A stretch of DNA of 64,000 bases. Source: Bemisia tabaci. Taxonomy: Eukaryota; Arthropoda; Insecta; Hemiptera; Aleyrodidae. The position numbers and the translations under genes are program-made. Positions within the stretch are counted from its first letter, which is position 1, and the number at the start of each line of letters is the position of its first letter. Shown here in pieces: positions 32,901 through 47,900 of the stretch. Location: positions 49,698,157 to 49,762,156 of the forward strand of contig NC_092797.1 of NCBI RefSeq assembly GCF_918797505.1, written 5' to 3'. The notes beneath the pieces were generated by a model. That model did no database searches. It saw nothing but the letters and a program-made list of their open reading frames with translations, and had not been told where the DNA came from.

Positions 32901-35900
32901 TAATGAGGAATAAGTTCTTTTAATATTTGCAATCTAGGACTTCCCATTTGCCAAGAAACCAATAAATATTTAAATCAAATTGGGCAAATTTGAGCAAATT
33001 TTAGTTTGCTGAATTCATTTTTACAAATAAAAAAAAAAAAAACTCTTTATTATGGAAAGAGGAACATTTTTGTGAAACCTAAATCCAGTTGTCTGCCTAA
33101 CGATAATTTTTTCTTTCAACGGCTGATTTGACTCGTGTTGATTTGGTTTTTTTAATGAGCAGAAAGTTTGAATGGATCAATTATGAGCAAACAAAATAGT
33201 CTATCTTTGATAAGAAGCAATTTTTTTAAAATTTTTCACTCTGAATAATTAACTCTTTATAATAACACAAACTCTAAATATTGAACACTTTAAAGTGCCA
33301 AAATGTATTTCCCATAACCAAAAAAAAAATGCCCTGTTGTTGTATCTCCATATCTTATTTTTCTACTTCATTCCTTTGCAGGTACTTTGAGTGTGCTCCA
33401 AATTTTGGCCTTTTCGCCCAATCTTCAAAAGTGAGTCGATCCCCTATTGGAGCCAATAGACGGCCATCCTGCGCTGTGCACAACAGTGCCATAAAGAGAT
33501 CTGGTTCTCGCGAATCTCTCCAATCCTCTTTTAGTACATCCACCGCTGCCTCTGGTATTCCAACAATGAGGGTAAGCCAAGTCAAATCGTGCCAGTCTTT
33601 CATATTTCAGTCCAAGTAAATCCTGCCCAATTATGGTGACTTTCTAAATTGATTCCCAGGAGTCTGAGCATTGAAAGACAGCTTTCTCAGAAGTTTTTTT
33701 CTGAACTGATGAAACTCTGGAGGTTATCAAAGTTTGAATCGATGTTTGCTCCTCTGATTCAGAGAATGTTTTGTTTTACCATCTTAAATGGGCCTGTTGC
33801 AAACTTTTGCCAGAGCAAAAATAAGAGTTGTTTCCATGTAGATAATGCCTCAAAATTCATATGAGCGCATTGGCAAAGTCTGAAATGCACTCATAAATTC
33901 TCAATCTGCGCAAGAAATTTGCGTTTTTTTGAGCTTCCCGCTTCAAGAACGATACCATGGCACTGGTGAACATTTTGTTAGAGGAGTCTCTCAATAGAGG
34001 AATCGGCAATATGCATCATGGCCAGCGCCTCCGCAGTTCCGAGCGTAATTCGAAGTGAGTTCAAGGTTAATCAAGGCAGGCAAGGAAACTATGTACGTAA
34101 ACATGCCGATTGTTATCTGATTTTATCCTGGTCAGTTGTTATTTTGTCCCATCACACATATTTTGGCAGATTGCCGTCGGTCATGATGAATATTGCTGAC
34201 AATGGAATGACTCCTCTAACAAAATGTTCACCTGTGCCGTAGTATCGTTTTTGAAGCAGGAAGCTCATAAAACCGCAAATTTCTTACACAGATTAAGAAG
34301 TTATGAGTGCATTTCAGACTTTGCTGATGCGCTCATCGTGATTTTTTAGGCATTATCTATAAGAGATAATTCTTAGTTTTGCTCTAGCAAAAGTTTGCAA
34401 CAGGCCCATTGCAACGTTACTGTTTTTTTTCTTCAATAGGGAACAGTAGATTATAATGAAATGTTCAGATATGATATTTCTCCTCGGATCTTGTCCTTTT
34501 AAATTCAAACAGTTCATTGCATGTCATAGATAATTATTTTTTATTTTAGAGTATTACTAGTCGCTCACTTCAATTTGCACTTAAAATTTTGATGGGATTC
34601 TTCTAATTTTTGTATATATATCAGTACCCCAGAGTCAAAAGGTACCTAACTCCATTTTAGTCCTTCCGAGGTATCAGGGAAAAACCTTGCATCCCTGCGT
34701 CCTTGCATTGATTCTGATGTAAATTGCAATTTTTTAAATCCTGTATCTCACAACCGGCCTTAGATAGGGCTACCAAATTTTCCACAAACACAGAACCGTT
34801 ATTAGAGATTTCTAAAAGGACGCTAACTCGATTTTTTCAAAAATGTGAGTTAGGTACTTTTTGGCCCTGGGGTACTGATATTATCAATGTTGAAATTTTT
34901 TCTTAAAATTCCTAATCGAAAAACATCATTTTAAAAAGCATCTCTCTTTGTTTTTTGGCAATTTTTATCATGTAGAAGAATTTGCTGTTCTGAGCTGTAA
35001 AATGAATTTAAGTAATATGAATCCACCTATAAAAATAGTTTTAAGATGCAATGTATGGTGAAGCCATCAAGTAGAAAACGGAGTACTCTAATTTTGTGTT
35101 CAAGGAGATTCTTCTTCTCTTTGAAATCCAATCAAGTGAGTTCATTTTTAGGTTCTAAAGTTTTTCTCTGCTTAAATTTTTTTAGAAACCTGCAATTCGA
35201 GCGTCTGTACCGGCAACACCATCGAGGACACCTCTGCAGGTAATGATTCTTTCAACATTGACTCGTCAGTTTTCTCCTCAAATTTTTTTCTTCTTATTTT
35301 CAGTTGTACAAATGATGAATTTGAGCCTTTGGGAAGTAGTCAGGTAAACATTCATTCCTAGATATCTTAAATAATGTTGCAAATGTTCATGTTTCTACAA
35401 GGAGAGAGTGTTTCTGTTCCAAAAACAAAGCAATCAACCTCAAATACCTTTCCAAAAGTCATCTAAAATGAACTGCAGGGACATCAAATGCAGTAGAATG
35501 CTGCAATTGAGAAATATTACATTCTAAGGAAAACGTCATAGGGAAACTGCAACAATCAATTATCAATTAAACAACTATTCCTACTGCAACAAATAAAAGT
35601 CTACATCATGTCTCCCTAAAAATTTTGTCTCCTAACTCTTAACCATAATCCTCGTGGACGCGTGAAATTAGAATTGAAAACCAAGAGTAGAACGATAATA
35701 ATTTCACTACGATAGTGTTTTACCTCTTGTTTCATGCAGAGAATGGCTTTATGTCATCAGCATATATACTTCACGGATTTTAATTCAGGTTTTTGAATCT
35801 ATGAATTCAGAATTTAGATGAGATTAGATTTTATGGGTTAACTTAGAACAGCAATGGAAATGGCAATTGTGAGTAAGAAATGTAGGTTCTACATTTTTTC

Positions 35901-38900
35901 ATTTTAATTTTCTTCTCTTTTCGTTTGAGTGGGATGGGTTCTGTTTATTTTTGACCAATATAGGCGCGAAGCTGATAAATTACTTTTAACTTCTTGATTA
36001 ATTTTTTTAATTTGTAGGAGAGGAGAGAATCAATTCCGTGTCATATCATCTCTTAATCTTCATTCCTAAATTATTTCATGCTCCATCAAGCGTTGATGAA
36101 TATTTTGAAATTCTGTTTTAAAAGAGTAAAGAAAAAATTTTTTAAAAAAATAAATAAGATAACGCTTAATGAAAGTTTCTCTTTGTACCCTTAGGTTACT
36201 TTTTCTCCAAAGGTTAGTTTTGGTAGTTTGTTAAAGAATGGAACAAGTCATACTAATTGAAATTGTAAGTAACTTAATCTCAGCAAAGGCACTTGCGTTG
36301 TCACAGGCACTGTGGGGCAAGAATTATCACAAATAGAAGTATATTTACATATTTTACTATGGGATGCTTATCGCTTTCTTCAGTAGGTATCAAAAGAAAT
36401 AAAATGAACTAAATCTTGAGGAGCAGTCTTCCCGGTCAATTAAGGTTTAGTTCATGGATGCTTCAATTTATCTGATGAAGGAGCGAGTTAAAGGTATAAA
36501 AAGGTTTGAAAAATATTTTTGCTGATTTCAAAACTTTGTTTGAATTAATTTGAAACGAGGATTGAGGAGAAACTGTTCATTTCATGCTTAATGTTGGTGT
36601 ATGAAATGAAGTTAAACAGAGTTTTAATAGAAGATAGTAAAGAATGTCAAAATTAGACTTATGACCAAATCGCAGTGTACATCTTGAAAGCCAGTTAGCC
36701 TCCCTCTGTGACATGCCCTTTGCTATTCTTTCAGTCGCAGCAATCAGTTTTGCACTATCAGCTTCTTTTTATGAATTTCGGAATGCATTTGTTGCCATCA
36801 CGATAGACAACTGAAACTGATCGTCATATCAATTTTTTTATGCCACCATTTGCTAATTTGGATCATTCGCTTTATGTTGCCTCCTGCAGAATCTGCTTTC
36901 ACGTTTTTTGTTTGAGTCTTGAAATGCATGCTCTGTGTTGTTCCCAATTTTTCCAAGCTAGCAATTTATTTGTTTTTGCAGCGTTCAGCTTTGATATGTA
37001 ATGTTAAATTATATCACTTTTTTTAAATTATTATTTATTCTTTTGTTTGGAAGTCAAAGGATTATTTTATAGAACTTCTGCTGCATTTGTTTCCTCAACA
37101 ATTTTTTTCGGAAGCAAACTACTTTCAGTGCAGTTTCCACTTTGCATGATAAGTACTTTGAGCACCTTCAAAGTTTCCTTTTTTTAAATAAAAATTTCTA
37201 GGTATTCCAAAATACCATTGGTTTGCCTACAAACTTTGCAGAGTAAATGATAGCTGTTCATAGAGTATCAGGTTTTTTTTTTTTTTGTTTTTTTTGTCTT
37301 TCTATGTCTCTACTGAAGTTTCACAAGTTATAATATGACCTAATAACACCTTAAGGTCAGGTTGAGACCATTTGTTCAAGAATTCAGTCAATTTTTAAGT
37401 AAAACGGATAGGGGTCTTCGAATGAATCCTTGCCGTAAGATATGGATCACTACTTGTTTCAAAATATGGATACACTCTGATAAGGCCTCTCAGTGCTCTT
37501 ATTGGGATTTATTGAGCGGATTTATTGGAACGGTGCGAGATTCTAGTCAAAGCATTGTTGTTTAGTATGAAAGTCCTTTGGGTTGCTTGGCCGCAAAACT
37601 GATGTACATGACAACAGCTTATTTTTTCCAGCTCCAAAAACTCTTGATACCCGTCATTTAGGAGCTTCTCGTCATTACTATTTTTAACGGAACTGTTTCA
37701 TTAGCTTACTGTAAACTGATGGGACCCCTCTGATAATGAATTGAGAGAGGACAAATTTAAGGATGGAACTTTATTTCCTCCCTCAATCTGTGTGTATCCA
37801 CCGGTCGCATAGTAGTTCTTACGTTGTTGAATATTTTATTATATAATAAACAATTAGCCGTGAACAATTTTTTAAAAAAGGTCGCTAAGAAAATTAAATT
37901 TTCGTTCTTTCCATTTGCTTTATACATTTTGCTAATTTATTTCAGGTAAGAATGGTGAAAGTGTATTATCCCAACTGGGAACCTGGTTATTATTAAAGAG
38001 TGCCTTGCTGATGGTTCCACCGCCGGCTCTTCTGTTGATTTTATGTTTTAAGTATTTTTTAATGAATCATTGTATGATTTCTTTGTTGTAATTTCTTAAT
38101 TCTGTTTTGCTTTAAGCTTGCTCTTTCCTGTTTTATTATACATTATTCTTCTCTCTCGTTTCTTCCCCATCCTTAATTCTTGTTTTCTTCTTTTTTCTTC
38201 ATTAATTTATGTTTAGTCATTAAATGAATCTATGTGATAGTTTATAAGAAGATCCCTTCTTTTTTATATGAAAAGAAAACAAAATTATACTTCCTTAAAC
38301 CCAGGCTCAAGTTATTTTCCTCCTTTTCATCAAAAATATTGAAGGATTGTGAAAATGTAACGAGCAAAATGCAACTCAGTATTGATTTTATATCAGCATG
38401 TTGTTGAATGATTGCTTATATTTTTGCCTTATTCTTTAAAATCATACTCTTTTCTAGGTATTGTATTTAAAGGTTTTTGATTGTGGAAGCTTAGAATAGC
38501 CGTAGAAGTTACACTATTATCCGTGGATTTTCTTCTTTGAGAAATATTCCTTACTGGCAAAAGTCTTCTGTACTTTTTACAATATGCTTTGTGTTCGTTT
38601 GGTTTTTGCTTTTACCTTTTTTATTCTTTTGTTTGAGGGAACGAACGCTAAAAGCTCGACAATCAGTATAAGCTTCCTTTCTACCAGCCATAGTCAATTT
38701 TATGGCTTTGATTGTAATTCACGTCAAAATTTTTTGATAAACCTAATAATTGAATGCCATTGGTCAGACCTCTCCTCCTTTTATTAGTTTTGGTTTTCCA
38801 AAGTACTCAAGTTCAATGGCGCTTTTTCTCCACTATTGATCTTATTTGTCGCTATCAATGTACGTTTCATACTTTTTTAAAAAGTAGAGTAGTATATCCA

Positions 38901-41900
38901 GTTTCTTTTCTTAAAATTTATATGGGTACGTAGGTAATATATTTTTCAGTCTCTTAGTTTTCAAGGAGATTTATCAAGATTAAAATTCATATGTCAAAAA
39001 GAAAGCTCAAACTGAAAAAATGTGAAGCACTAAATATTCCATCATAATTATTATTTTATCGTATCTATGCTTCGAAAGGGCATCATTATTTCTTCTGGGG
39101 CATCAGTGGATAACGCTTCCTGGTCTTATACTAATAAGTTAAGCATTTAAGATAGTGAGATTTTCAATTGAGTTTGCCAGAACAACAAACATTACCAGAG
39201 GTAGTGGGGCAGGCATGTATGAAATCGATGAAAACTCCTAATTTAAAGTCTGCTTTAATCAGTGCCTAAATCAAACTTTTTAGGTAAACTAAACAAGGAT
39301 TTTCCTTTCTTCAAAAGTAAAACCATATGAGAAGAGTTACTGTATTCCTACTCTTAAAATAATATCTTAAATCGGACGTATACTTTGTGCCTAGAGAGTC
39401 GATCCAGCTCTCTAGTAATTAAAATGAAAGTTTAGGCTCCAGTCCAATCAACGGCTCAAAATTTTTTTCTTTTTGTCTCTTCACTTATCAGTGAATTTGA
39501 ATATGAATTTCAAATTTCTGCTAAGTTAGAGGGAAAATCAGTAGAGAACTCTGGTTCATCTACTTCGATAGTCAATTTTATCATGGTTTTGTTATACTAT
39601 ATGAAGGCCACTATTATTAAATAGTAAAATAGTAGTCCTTTTTTATCAAACCCTTTTTTTAATTAAAAAAAAAGAATTAATTCCTCTACCAATATGAATG
39701 TATAAATACAAATAAAACAGGAAGCATTATTAATGTGGCCATATTAAGGTAATCAACTGCTGTTAACGTCTCAAACGACATGAATTATTCTACCAAAAGC
39801 CACTCTTACATTATCTGCATAATGCAAAGTTAAAAATTATGAAAAAGTGTTATTATGGTCATAGTAGGTTTTGAATAACCTTTATAATAACTCTGGAAGA
39901 ATTTAAAATTGTGAGAGTAATAATTGTATAAAGAATTCGATCTCACAATAAGAGATATCAGAAATTATGCGTTATGTTCGATGAATCAATCTATGTAAGA
40001 AATGGATCGTCTGTCAATGAGCAGAGTGTTAGCTGTTGCCATGAGCCATTTATCGAAGCCTCCTCTGTCTTGATGGCTTTCAGGTAAGTTTCTAAAAAAA
40101 GCAATGACTGATCTGCAGTTCAAATAGTAATCCTTTACCGCCTGCTATCATCTTGTCTTGTGAATTTTGAATGGGACAAACTTCAATGTCAATATACTTG
40201 TAGCAGTTGCATTGGTAGGGTTCAGCCTAACATTTGACAATGCCTGCTTTTTTGAGCCAGTCAGTGATTTAAATTTACTCAAGCTTTGCTTTTGAAGGAG
40301 AATCAGCCTTGAAATTTGGCAAAAAGAACAGGTAAACTGAAAACAGTTTGTAGAGCCAATTTTAGCTCCGTTGAAATGGTCTAGTGAGGAAAAATATGTG
40401 GTGAACCTTGGAATGAAAGGGCACACAGGCAGGAACATCCGAAAAATTCCCGGTAGGCCAGTCAATATTTAGCGTGATTTTGGACCGGTTTGTCTTTTTT
40501 AAACGCCAAGAAAACAAATAAAAATTGGCTGATTCCCAGTTTTCCTCAGCCCTGTTTTGAATTTGAGCTAGTTTGCCTTTAGTTCATTAAAATAGCATGA
40601 CGGAAGATTGCCTGTGTTCTTGTAGGCGAAATGTAAGCATCAGGTCAACCCATTTCAACTCCGTGCATTGTCACAAGAAATATTTTGCATGCTGTGTTAT
40701 TGGCTCTTGTGGCTAAAATCGGAATGTGAACCTTCCACATACTTGTTTTAGACCTTTTCTAGACTGTATGACAGAGAATTTCTACATTCTGGAATGTATG
40801 TACCAATGACGGAACTGAAAATAGATGCTTCTCATCTCAGATCTCAGTGGGTACATTTTTAATTTTTTCTTCCAAGAAAATGACTAAGAACTATACACAG
40901 AATTCTTCAAGAATATCAGTGACTGAACAAAGAATAATTGTTCAAAGATGTAGGCAGTTATTATAGTCAAAGCAAAAATGGCACTCATATTGATGGCTAA
41001 ATTCAGAAAGTGCCTGGGTATCTCAGATTGCAATGTTGCAAATCGTCACTGCTCATGTTTTATTTTTTCAAAGGAATACTAACCAGCAGTTTTAGTGAAA
41101 TTTTTTGTGAATTTTTCTTAATCATTCTAAAAAAATCCCACTAAATTGTGAGAAAGTTCTGATCAGTTCTCCCTGGAAAAAAGCAACATTTAATCGGAGA
41201 TTTTTAAACGTTTCAATTAAGGTATGCATTTTTTGCATTCAGCCATCAATGCGCATTGTTATCCTCTTAATTTGACAATTGTTATAGTATCACTGAATAG
41301 TTATACTGCTGTAAAATCAGTTAACCCTAGTCTGCCTGAGTGGGGTCAGATTGACCCCACGGGAGTTTCAACTCTTTGCCATTTCTCGTGGTATGCACGA
41401 AATTTTTTGTCCTTCACAAATAGCTCTACAAAAACATCTAGGAACACGATTTTGAAGGGGGAAAAAAAAAAAAAAAAAAATTTGCATGAGAGATCAGAAA
41501 ATTCACGAGTACCGCTAGAAAGCCTGAGCGGGGTCAGATATGCTTATAACATATATTTTACCATTTAGCATCACAAAAGCTTACTTTGAAGGTGTATTCA
41601 TTTTTCTCTTTTTAATTTTTTTCAGAAACTTATATAAAAAAAGCAAAATTTTTCAGATTTTTTTCATTTTCAGTATTTAGTAGCCCTATGATTTTTTTTT
41701 CTCATGCTGAGAACAATATGGCAACATGTGTATGATAAAATGGTTGCGTGCCCTGCGCCGTGTTTTTTTAAAAATTAGATATGCTTTATGGTTAAGGCCT
41801 GTAAGGTTAGTGCACTGATATTAACTAAGAATATGAAAAAAACATAGCTAACTAATTGATTTTCAGCTGGGGTCAAATTGACCCCGCTCAGGCTTTCTCG

Positions 41901-44900
41901 TTGGTTCAGAGGCTCAGGGAGACTAGGGTAAAGTGTATAAAAGTCTATGGGTGGATCTGGATCATACTATATTTAATGAATAGATGTTTCAAATTCTATC
42001 AAATCGTACTGGAAAATGATCAGAATTTGAGATTATAGAAGCATTAGGAACAGCCTGATAAAAGGTTTAGGGAAAAATAAAAAATTTTGAACAATAAATA
42101 AAAATTACAGAAGCATTATTTACACCAACAAAAGATTAAAACTCATGGTCAAGCAATGCAACAATAAGTTTTGTAGTGAAGCTGTGCCCTGATATCATGG
42201 ACTAAATATGTCACCACCTCCTCATATATTTCCCTCATATTTTCGATTTTCTTTTAAATTCTCAATAGTCTCATTTAGGATGGCTGGATCCAGTTCACTT
42301 TTCAACTTTTAGTCTTTATCCTCCAACCATCTTCCATAATCACCCATAAATCGTGTTTTTTTCTTATTTTCATCTATCGTAGTTCGTTGGATCTACCATA
42401 TCAAAACCCAACTGGTGCTGAAAATAAACCTTAATAAGAACTCGCTAGTTCCAACATCACCATTTTAGTAAGAACTCGCTTGTTCCAACAAAATACAAAC
42501 CGACTGTAGCGGCAAGCAATGATGAAAATCCCATCGAAAAGGAAGTTTTTGCTTCTGCTGCTGGTCTCATATTTGGTGAGACCCTTCATGAACAGGACAC
42601 TTTCCTTCCATCTGGACATTTTCACCGTGTTTTACTGGCATTTTCCATCAAAAGGGCAAAATGAATTTCTTAGGACGCAAAAGAAAAATTTAAAAGCTAA
42701 GCTGTGAGGATAAATGAATATCAAATTGATGGCAAAACTTGAAAATGAAGTACCTGTCTCAGTTTGCGACAAATCATACTTCTTGTCGTATTTTAGTTTC
42801 TTGTCAGGAAACTCATCAACAGTTGTTTCACGAGCTCCCGTAGTTTTTTTATCTTTATTTGAGGGATATTTTGTGAAAATTTCAAGCAAGTGCGTTTACT
42901 TGTTTCCCCTTTGAAAAAATAAACCAGGAGTGGAAATTCTTAAAATCGCAGTTATGATTTATGGTTTTTGAGTTTAGCCATCAATATTATTATACTCGGA
43001 ATAAAATTGAGAAAATTTTGTGCCAATCACGTTGCTCTCTCTTTTGAGGCTTTAGGAAGTGGAGGCAATTCATTCACGAATGTAAAAGAGCAAGCTTAGA
43101 TGTAAATTGAATTGAGACATGTAAAAAGGGAGAAGTCCAAAAACTCATGAGCTCCAGCACATGTTTCTGATTATGTCTAGCATGACTCATGGGTATTCGC
43201 CTATTTGTCTCTTTCACATGTCAAAACTTTCAGTCGGTAAATTTTAATTTTTGGTACAAGAAAAAGGCGCAAGTGTAAATACTCATGAGCCATGAAAGAG
43301 GTTATCAACAACAAATGCCAGTGCTCAGAAGTTTTTGGACATCCACCCTCTTTGCTTATCTCAATTCAATTGGTGATGGGAAGTGATCCAAAATACCATA
43401 GGAAGGCGCGAAAGGCTTGGTGTTAAAAAGTATCGGAAGGAGAGTATAGTAAACTCTCAAGCTGGGCAACTTAAAGTGATATGCAGCAGACTCTAGCTTG
43501 GCTGCGGTGATTACAGATGCTGATTTAGATTGGCTTTAGCTATTTTTACCAAAGTTTACATTTAGATTACATTTTGCAATAAGGAACCACTATCTCTGGC
43601 TCTCCCACAAAACTACATATCTGCACAGGGAAACCAATGGCATGTAAGTTGTTTTTCAAATGGGCCAGAAATAGTGGTTCCTTATTGCAAAATGTAATCC
43701 ATTTTACAGTAAAGAGGGCCAAAATTCTGTAAAGAATAGATAGTCGGGCCCTAAAAAAATTGACTCCTAAAATTGTATCGCAGAAAATTGCCGTGATTTA
43801 AATCGCCAGAAGAGGGTGACGTTATAGCCGTCTCTCTTGCAACCATTTAAATGCCCAATATATATTTGACCTTCAAGGAGAATACTATTTTCAATGATGA
43901 GAAGGATAATCTACTGGTAGAGAAACAAAATTTTATGCACAGTTTTCCATTAGTCATCAATACGTCCACTACTCAAAGAATTTATTTTTTAGTGAAACGA
44001 TTATAGTTGTCAGGGCAGCAATGTTAAGGTGATTTGATGAACGCCATATTTAGTGTCAGAATCCAAATATTGCATTTAAGTGCTGTTTCAATATCAGTAT
44101 CAAGTGCAATCTCAAAATTGTAAGAAAATGACAAGTAGCTGAAAACATGGGACTAATCCATGCGATATGAGCTCAGATTCTCATTTTACGTGTATAGAAG
44201 CCATCTCAACGTTTCCATTGCTAATATAGTTGACGAGATGTAGGCATCTTACAAGGGGTGGTTACTGCCACTTAAGAGCATGTTTCTAAGTTGCCAGTTG
44301 CCATTTTCTAAAGGTTATTTTGTGCAACCAAAAGAGAATCTGTTTTTTTTTATCTCTGTGATTTTATGTCTGCAAGTATCTCTTCTTAATTTTGGCTTGT
44401 TTTAAATCGCTTGCATGAAATGTGGTGTTGGTATTAATTATAAAATAATGAGAAGAGAAGAGATTGTAGAATCGACTTCAAACTTAAATTTTTACAAACA
44501 GCTCAAGAATGTATACCTGACTACTCACCAGAGATACCTACTTCAGTCTCAACCCCACAAGTTTCAATTTCATTTATCATCAAGTTGTTTTACCTCTCTT
44601 ATTTTATTTTTCATGGGCATTTGTACTTTTCTACCTAATCTAACGTTTATTATTTATTACAGAACCCATCCTGTCTTTTTTTGCAACACATTTTAATCTT
44701 TTAACATAATCAAATTGGCTGATAATTTTGATATTGAGATATCCTGATACCTAATAGACTGAATAATATTATGATAGGTTTGAAATGTGAACAAAAATCA
44801 CATGTATCATACATGAGGATGGATATTAACAATAAATGAATAGAATCAAATACAAAGAATAAATCGATGGTGAAATCAAGCCATGTATCTTGGCTTGCGA

Positions 44901-47900
44901 CATTGCAGACTTCCGGCCATATTATTTTTATTTAATGAAAAAATAGGTACTCAACGTCAATTCTTGAAAACTTGCGTGATTTTCTTTCTTTTTGTGAAGG
45001 AAATTCTGAAAAAACTACAAGTAATGATGTTGATCTGTTCTCATTTTAAAGACATTAAAAAGGATTTGAGAAATAGATTTCAAAACACCAAAAACAAGAT
45101 ACTTGGTTTGGGAGTTTCACCGTCGAAATGTGAATGATAGAAATCATCATAGAGAGGGGGAATAATACTATGACACACGCCACATAACATAATAGGCACA
45201 TATCTCCAGCAATAATGACAATTTAATTTTTTGAACAAAAATGAATAGAAGATGCATCTTCATCATTTCAAGTCAACGATGGCATTAAAACTATTGATTT
45301 TTCGTCTCACCAGCTTTACTTGCTGAGTTTCAGCATATGCTGATGCTCAGAAATCTATAATAGTGGAAGTTGGATTTTTAAAATTTTTCCTCAATATTCA
45401 ATAATATTTCCTTGGACATGTTGCTCAAATGGAATAATAGGAGAATTTTCTCATAGGATATTTGTAACGTCAAGTGTTAACTCTCTGCAAAATGTAGGTA
45501 CCTGGAGCTCCAGCAAATTTTGCCAATGTTCACTCCTTTTTTTTTTTTATTCAGGATGTTTTGAAAGAAAAAAATGCGTATATCGAGCAGTTATTGAAGG
45601 AGCAAGAGTTGGCACGATCTCAATTTACGAAAGCAGCAACCCAAGTTGGAGACACAGAACTCAAACTAAATACTCTACAGATTGAATTTGATCAAGTTAG
45701 TATTCTTTATTACATCATTTGGATCAAGTAACTTGGGAAGAGACCAATCCTCATTTTTCAAAAAACTTAGTTAAGCTTTTTGAAATCAAACTACCTACGT
45801 CAAAATTTTATTGTATCAAAAGATGAAAAGTGTAAACTCATATTTGAAGTTATTGGGGTGAATCTAAGTGATTCATTCATAAAAGAAGACTTACCATCAA
45901 TAATGGACTAAGTGCCAAAGAATCGAAGATTGAGTTAGAAGTTACATTTACTCTTAGCGCTCTGACCCCCTAAAGTTTTTTTGTGTCATTCATTCAACCG
46001 TTCTTCTGAGTTGATTTCCATGATTTTTGCAGTTATCAACAAGTGGTAGCCCCTAGACAAGCTAGCTCCATCAAGATTCTGGGAACATTACCCAGGTTTT
46101 TCATATTTTGTGTTAAAATTGTGAATTATGCCTTTCAAAGGATGAATGTGTTCAATTTTTATCACGCAGTTCTTTCTGTTTCTTTTATGTACGTTTCACA
46201 TAAAGTTTTGGTTTTTTATGTTGCATATTTTGCTGTTTTTCTGTTTGTTTCTATCTCTGAAATGAGTGATTTTGAGAATTAAAAAGATTTTGAAGTCAAC
46301 TTTGTTCAACAAACTTTTTAAACTTGAATTTCACTTATTTACTTAAAGAATAGCAACAAAAGGCTCCCTAACTCGAATATTTTAACAATTTTTTTACACT
46401 TTTTTAAAGTCCCAAAATAGTCAGTGCCACTATTGCAATAGGCTTAGTATTTTTCTGTGTATTTTTATTCATTTACGTTGTCCTGTTTCAGTTTCGTAAG
46501 GAGGTCGATGTGAATCGGAAGAAGTTTGAAGAAAGTATAGCTAAATTAGAAAAAGAAAAACGAGAATTGATAGAGCAACTAGACGATGAAAAACGCAAAA
46601 GTGAGGATCTCCAGTTCAGAGTCGAAGAAGAGTCCATCGAAAAAAGTGAACTCCAGGTACTTAATTTTAAGTTTCAGCAGATAGTTTTACTTTTTTTTTC
46701 ACTGATTCTACCTACTCAACAATGAATGGAAGTTCGTACTTTTGTCATTTAGGCTCTATCATACCCTTTTTACTAGTTTTTGCATTGTTGTGGAAATGAT
46801 ACAGTCAGTTCTTTTTATGCTAGCCATGCCTGAAGAAATACATTGCATTTTTTTATCAAAGTCACCATCAGAATGAGCATTATTTTTCAATTTTCTTAGC
46901 TGAAAGGTATATTAACTCCACTGGTTTTAAGCCCCTCAAAAAAATGTAAATAATATCATTAGTGTAGCATTTATTTTAGAATTTTAGGGAGTAAAAATTA
47001 AATGTCCAGCTATTTTTCTTTGGAATTTGAGTTTTAAGGGAGGCATGCTTCTGAAAGCTCCCATGAAAATGCAGGTCAATCGATTTTACTGAATGACTTC
47101 TCTGACTCTGACTTCACTCTGTCATTATGTTGACCATTTTCTTGTGTCCAAAAATTGAACATTATTACTTTCATCTGTATAGGTTCACTTACTAGGCTGC
47201 AATGCCTAAAACTGAAATGAACTTTATTTTGCCTATTGTTCAACACATTTGTTTATCACATGTGTAATCGTTTGTTTTTCTCTTCCACAGACTCAAATTG
47301 AACAGCGGTCAAAAAGGGTAGCTGAATTAGAAACTTTAGTGAAAGAAGGGAATAGCAAACTTGGACAGACAGATGCTGAATCCAATAAATTATTTGAAAC
47401 TGAAGAAGCGCTGTTAAAAGTGCGGGAAGAGCTGGAGGCCATCCGCAAATCATCCAAAACCAATGAAGAAACACTACGAAAACAGTTAAATGAAACTCAA
47501 ACTAAACTAGACAATAGCGAAAAATTTGTCAAAGACCTACAAAACGAAGTAGAGAAACTCAGGGAAGAATCAGCCGCCAGCTTGAGTAAAACGGTTGAAG
47601 ATTTGAATAACGAGATCTCCAAGCTAAGAATAGAATGCGATGAAGCTTCAGACAAAATGAAAATCATGGAGCTTGAAAACACTAAATTAAAAGAGGAGGT
47701 CGAGTCTATGGAAAAGTTATCAAAATCCCACGAGGAAAGTTTGCAAAGTGAATTTAATATTCAAATTTTGAAATTCAAAGAGCAGATTCAGTTGTTAGAA
47801 ATAGACAAAAAAAGAGAGAAAGAAAAGGCTGATGAACTAAGTGCGATAATAGATGAATTAAATAAGAACAAATTAGAAGAAGAAAAAAAATTAAGAGACT

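Noticed and set aside
34018..34242. 74-codon frame inside the fold-back at 33789
   Set aside because: Crosses the loop of a MITE; no protein signature.
35304..35343. Splice-bracketed 40-nt segment reading [14 protein letters not shown]
   Set aside because: It needs an incoming phase of 2, but exons 7 and 8 both end in phase 0; in phase 0 it gives LYK-stop. Kept only as a possible frame-shifting alternative exon.
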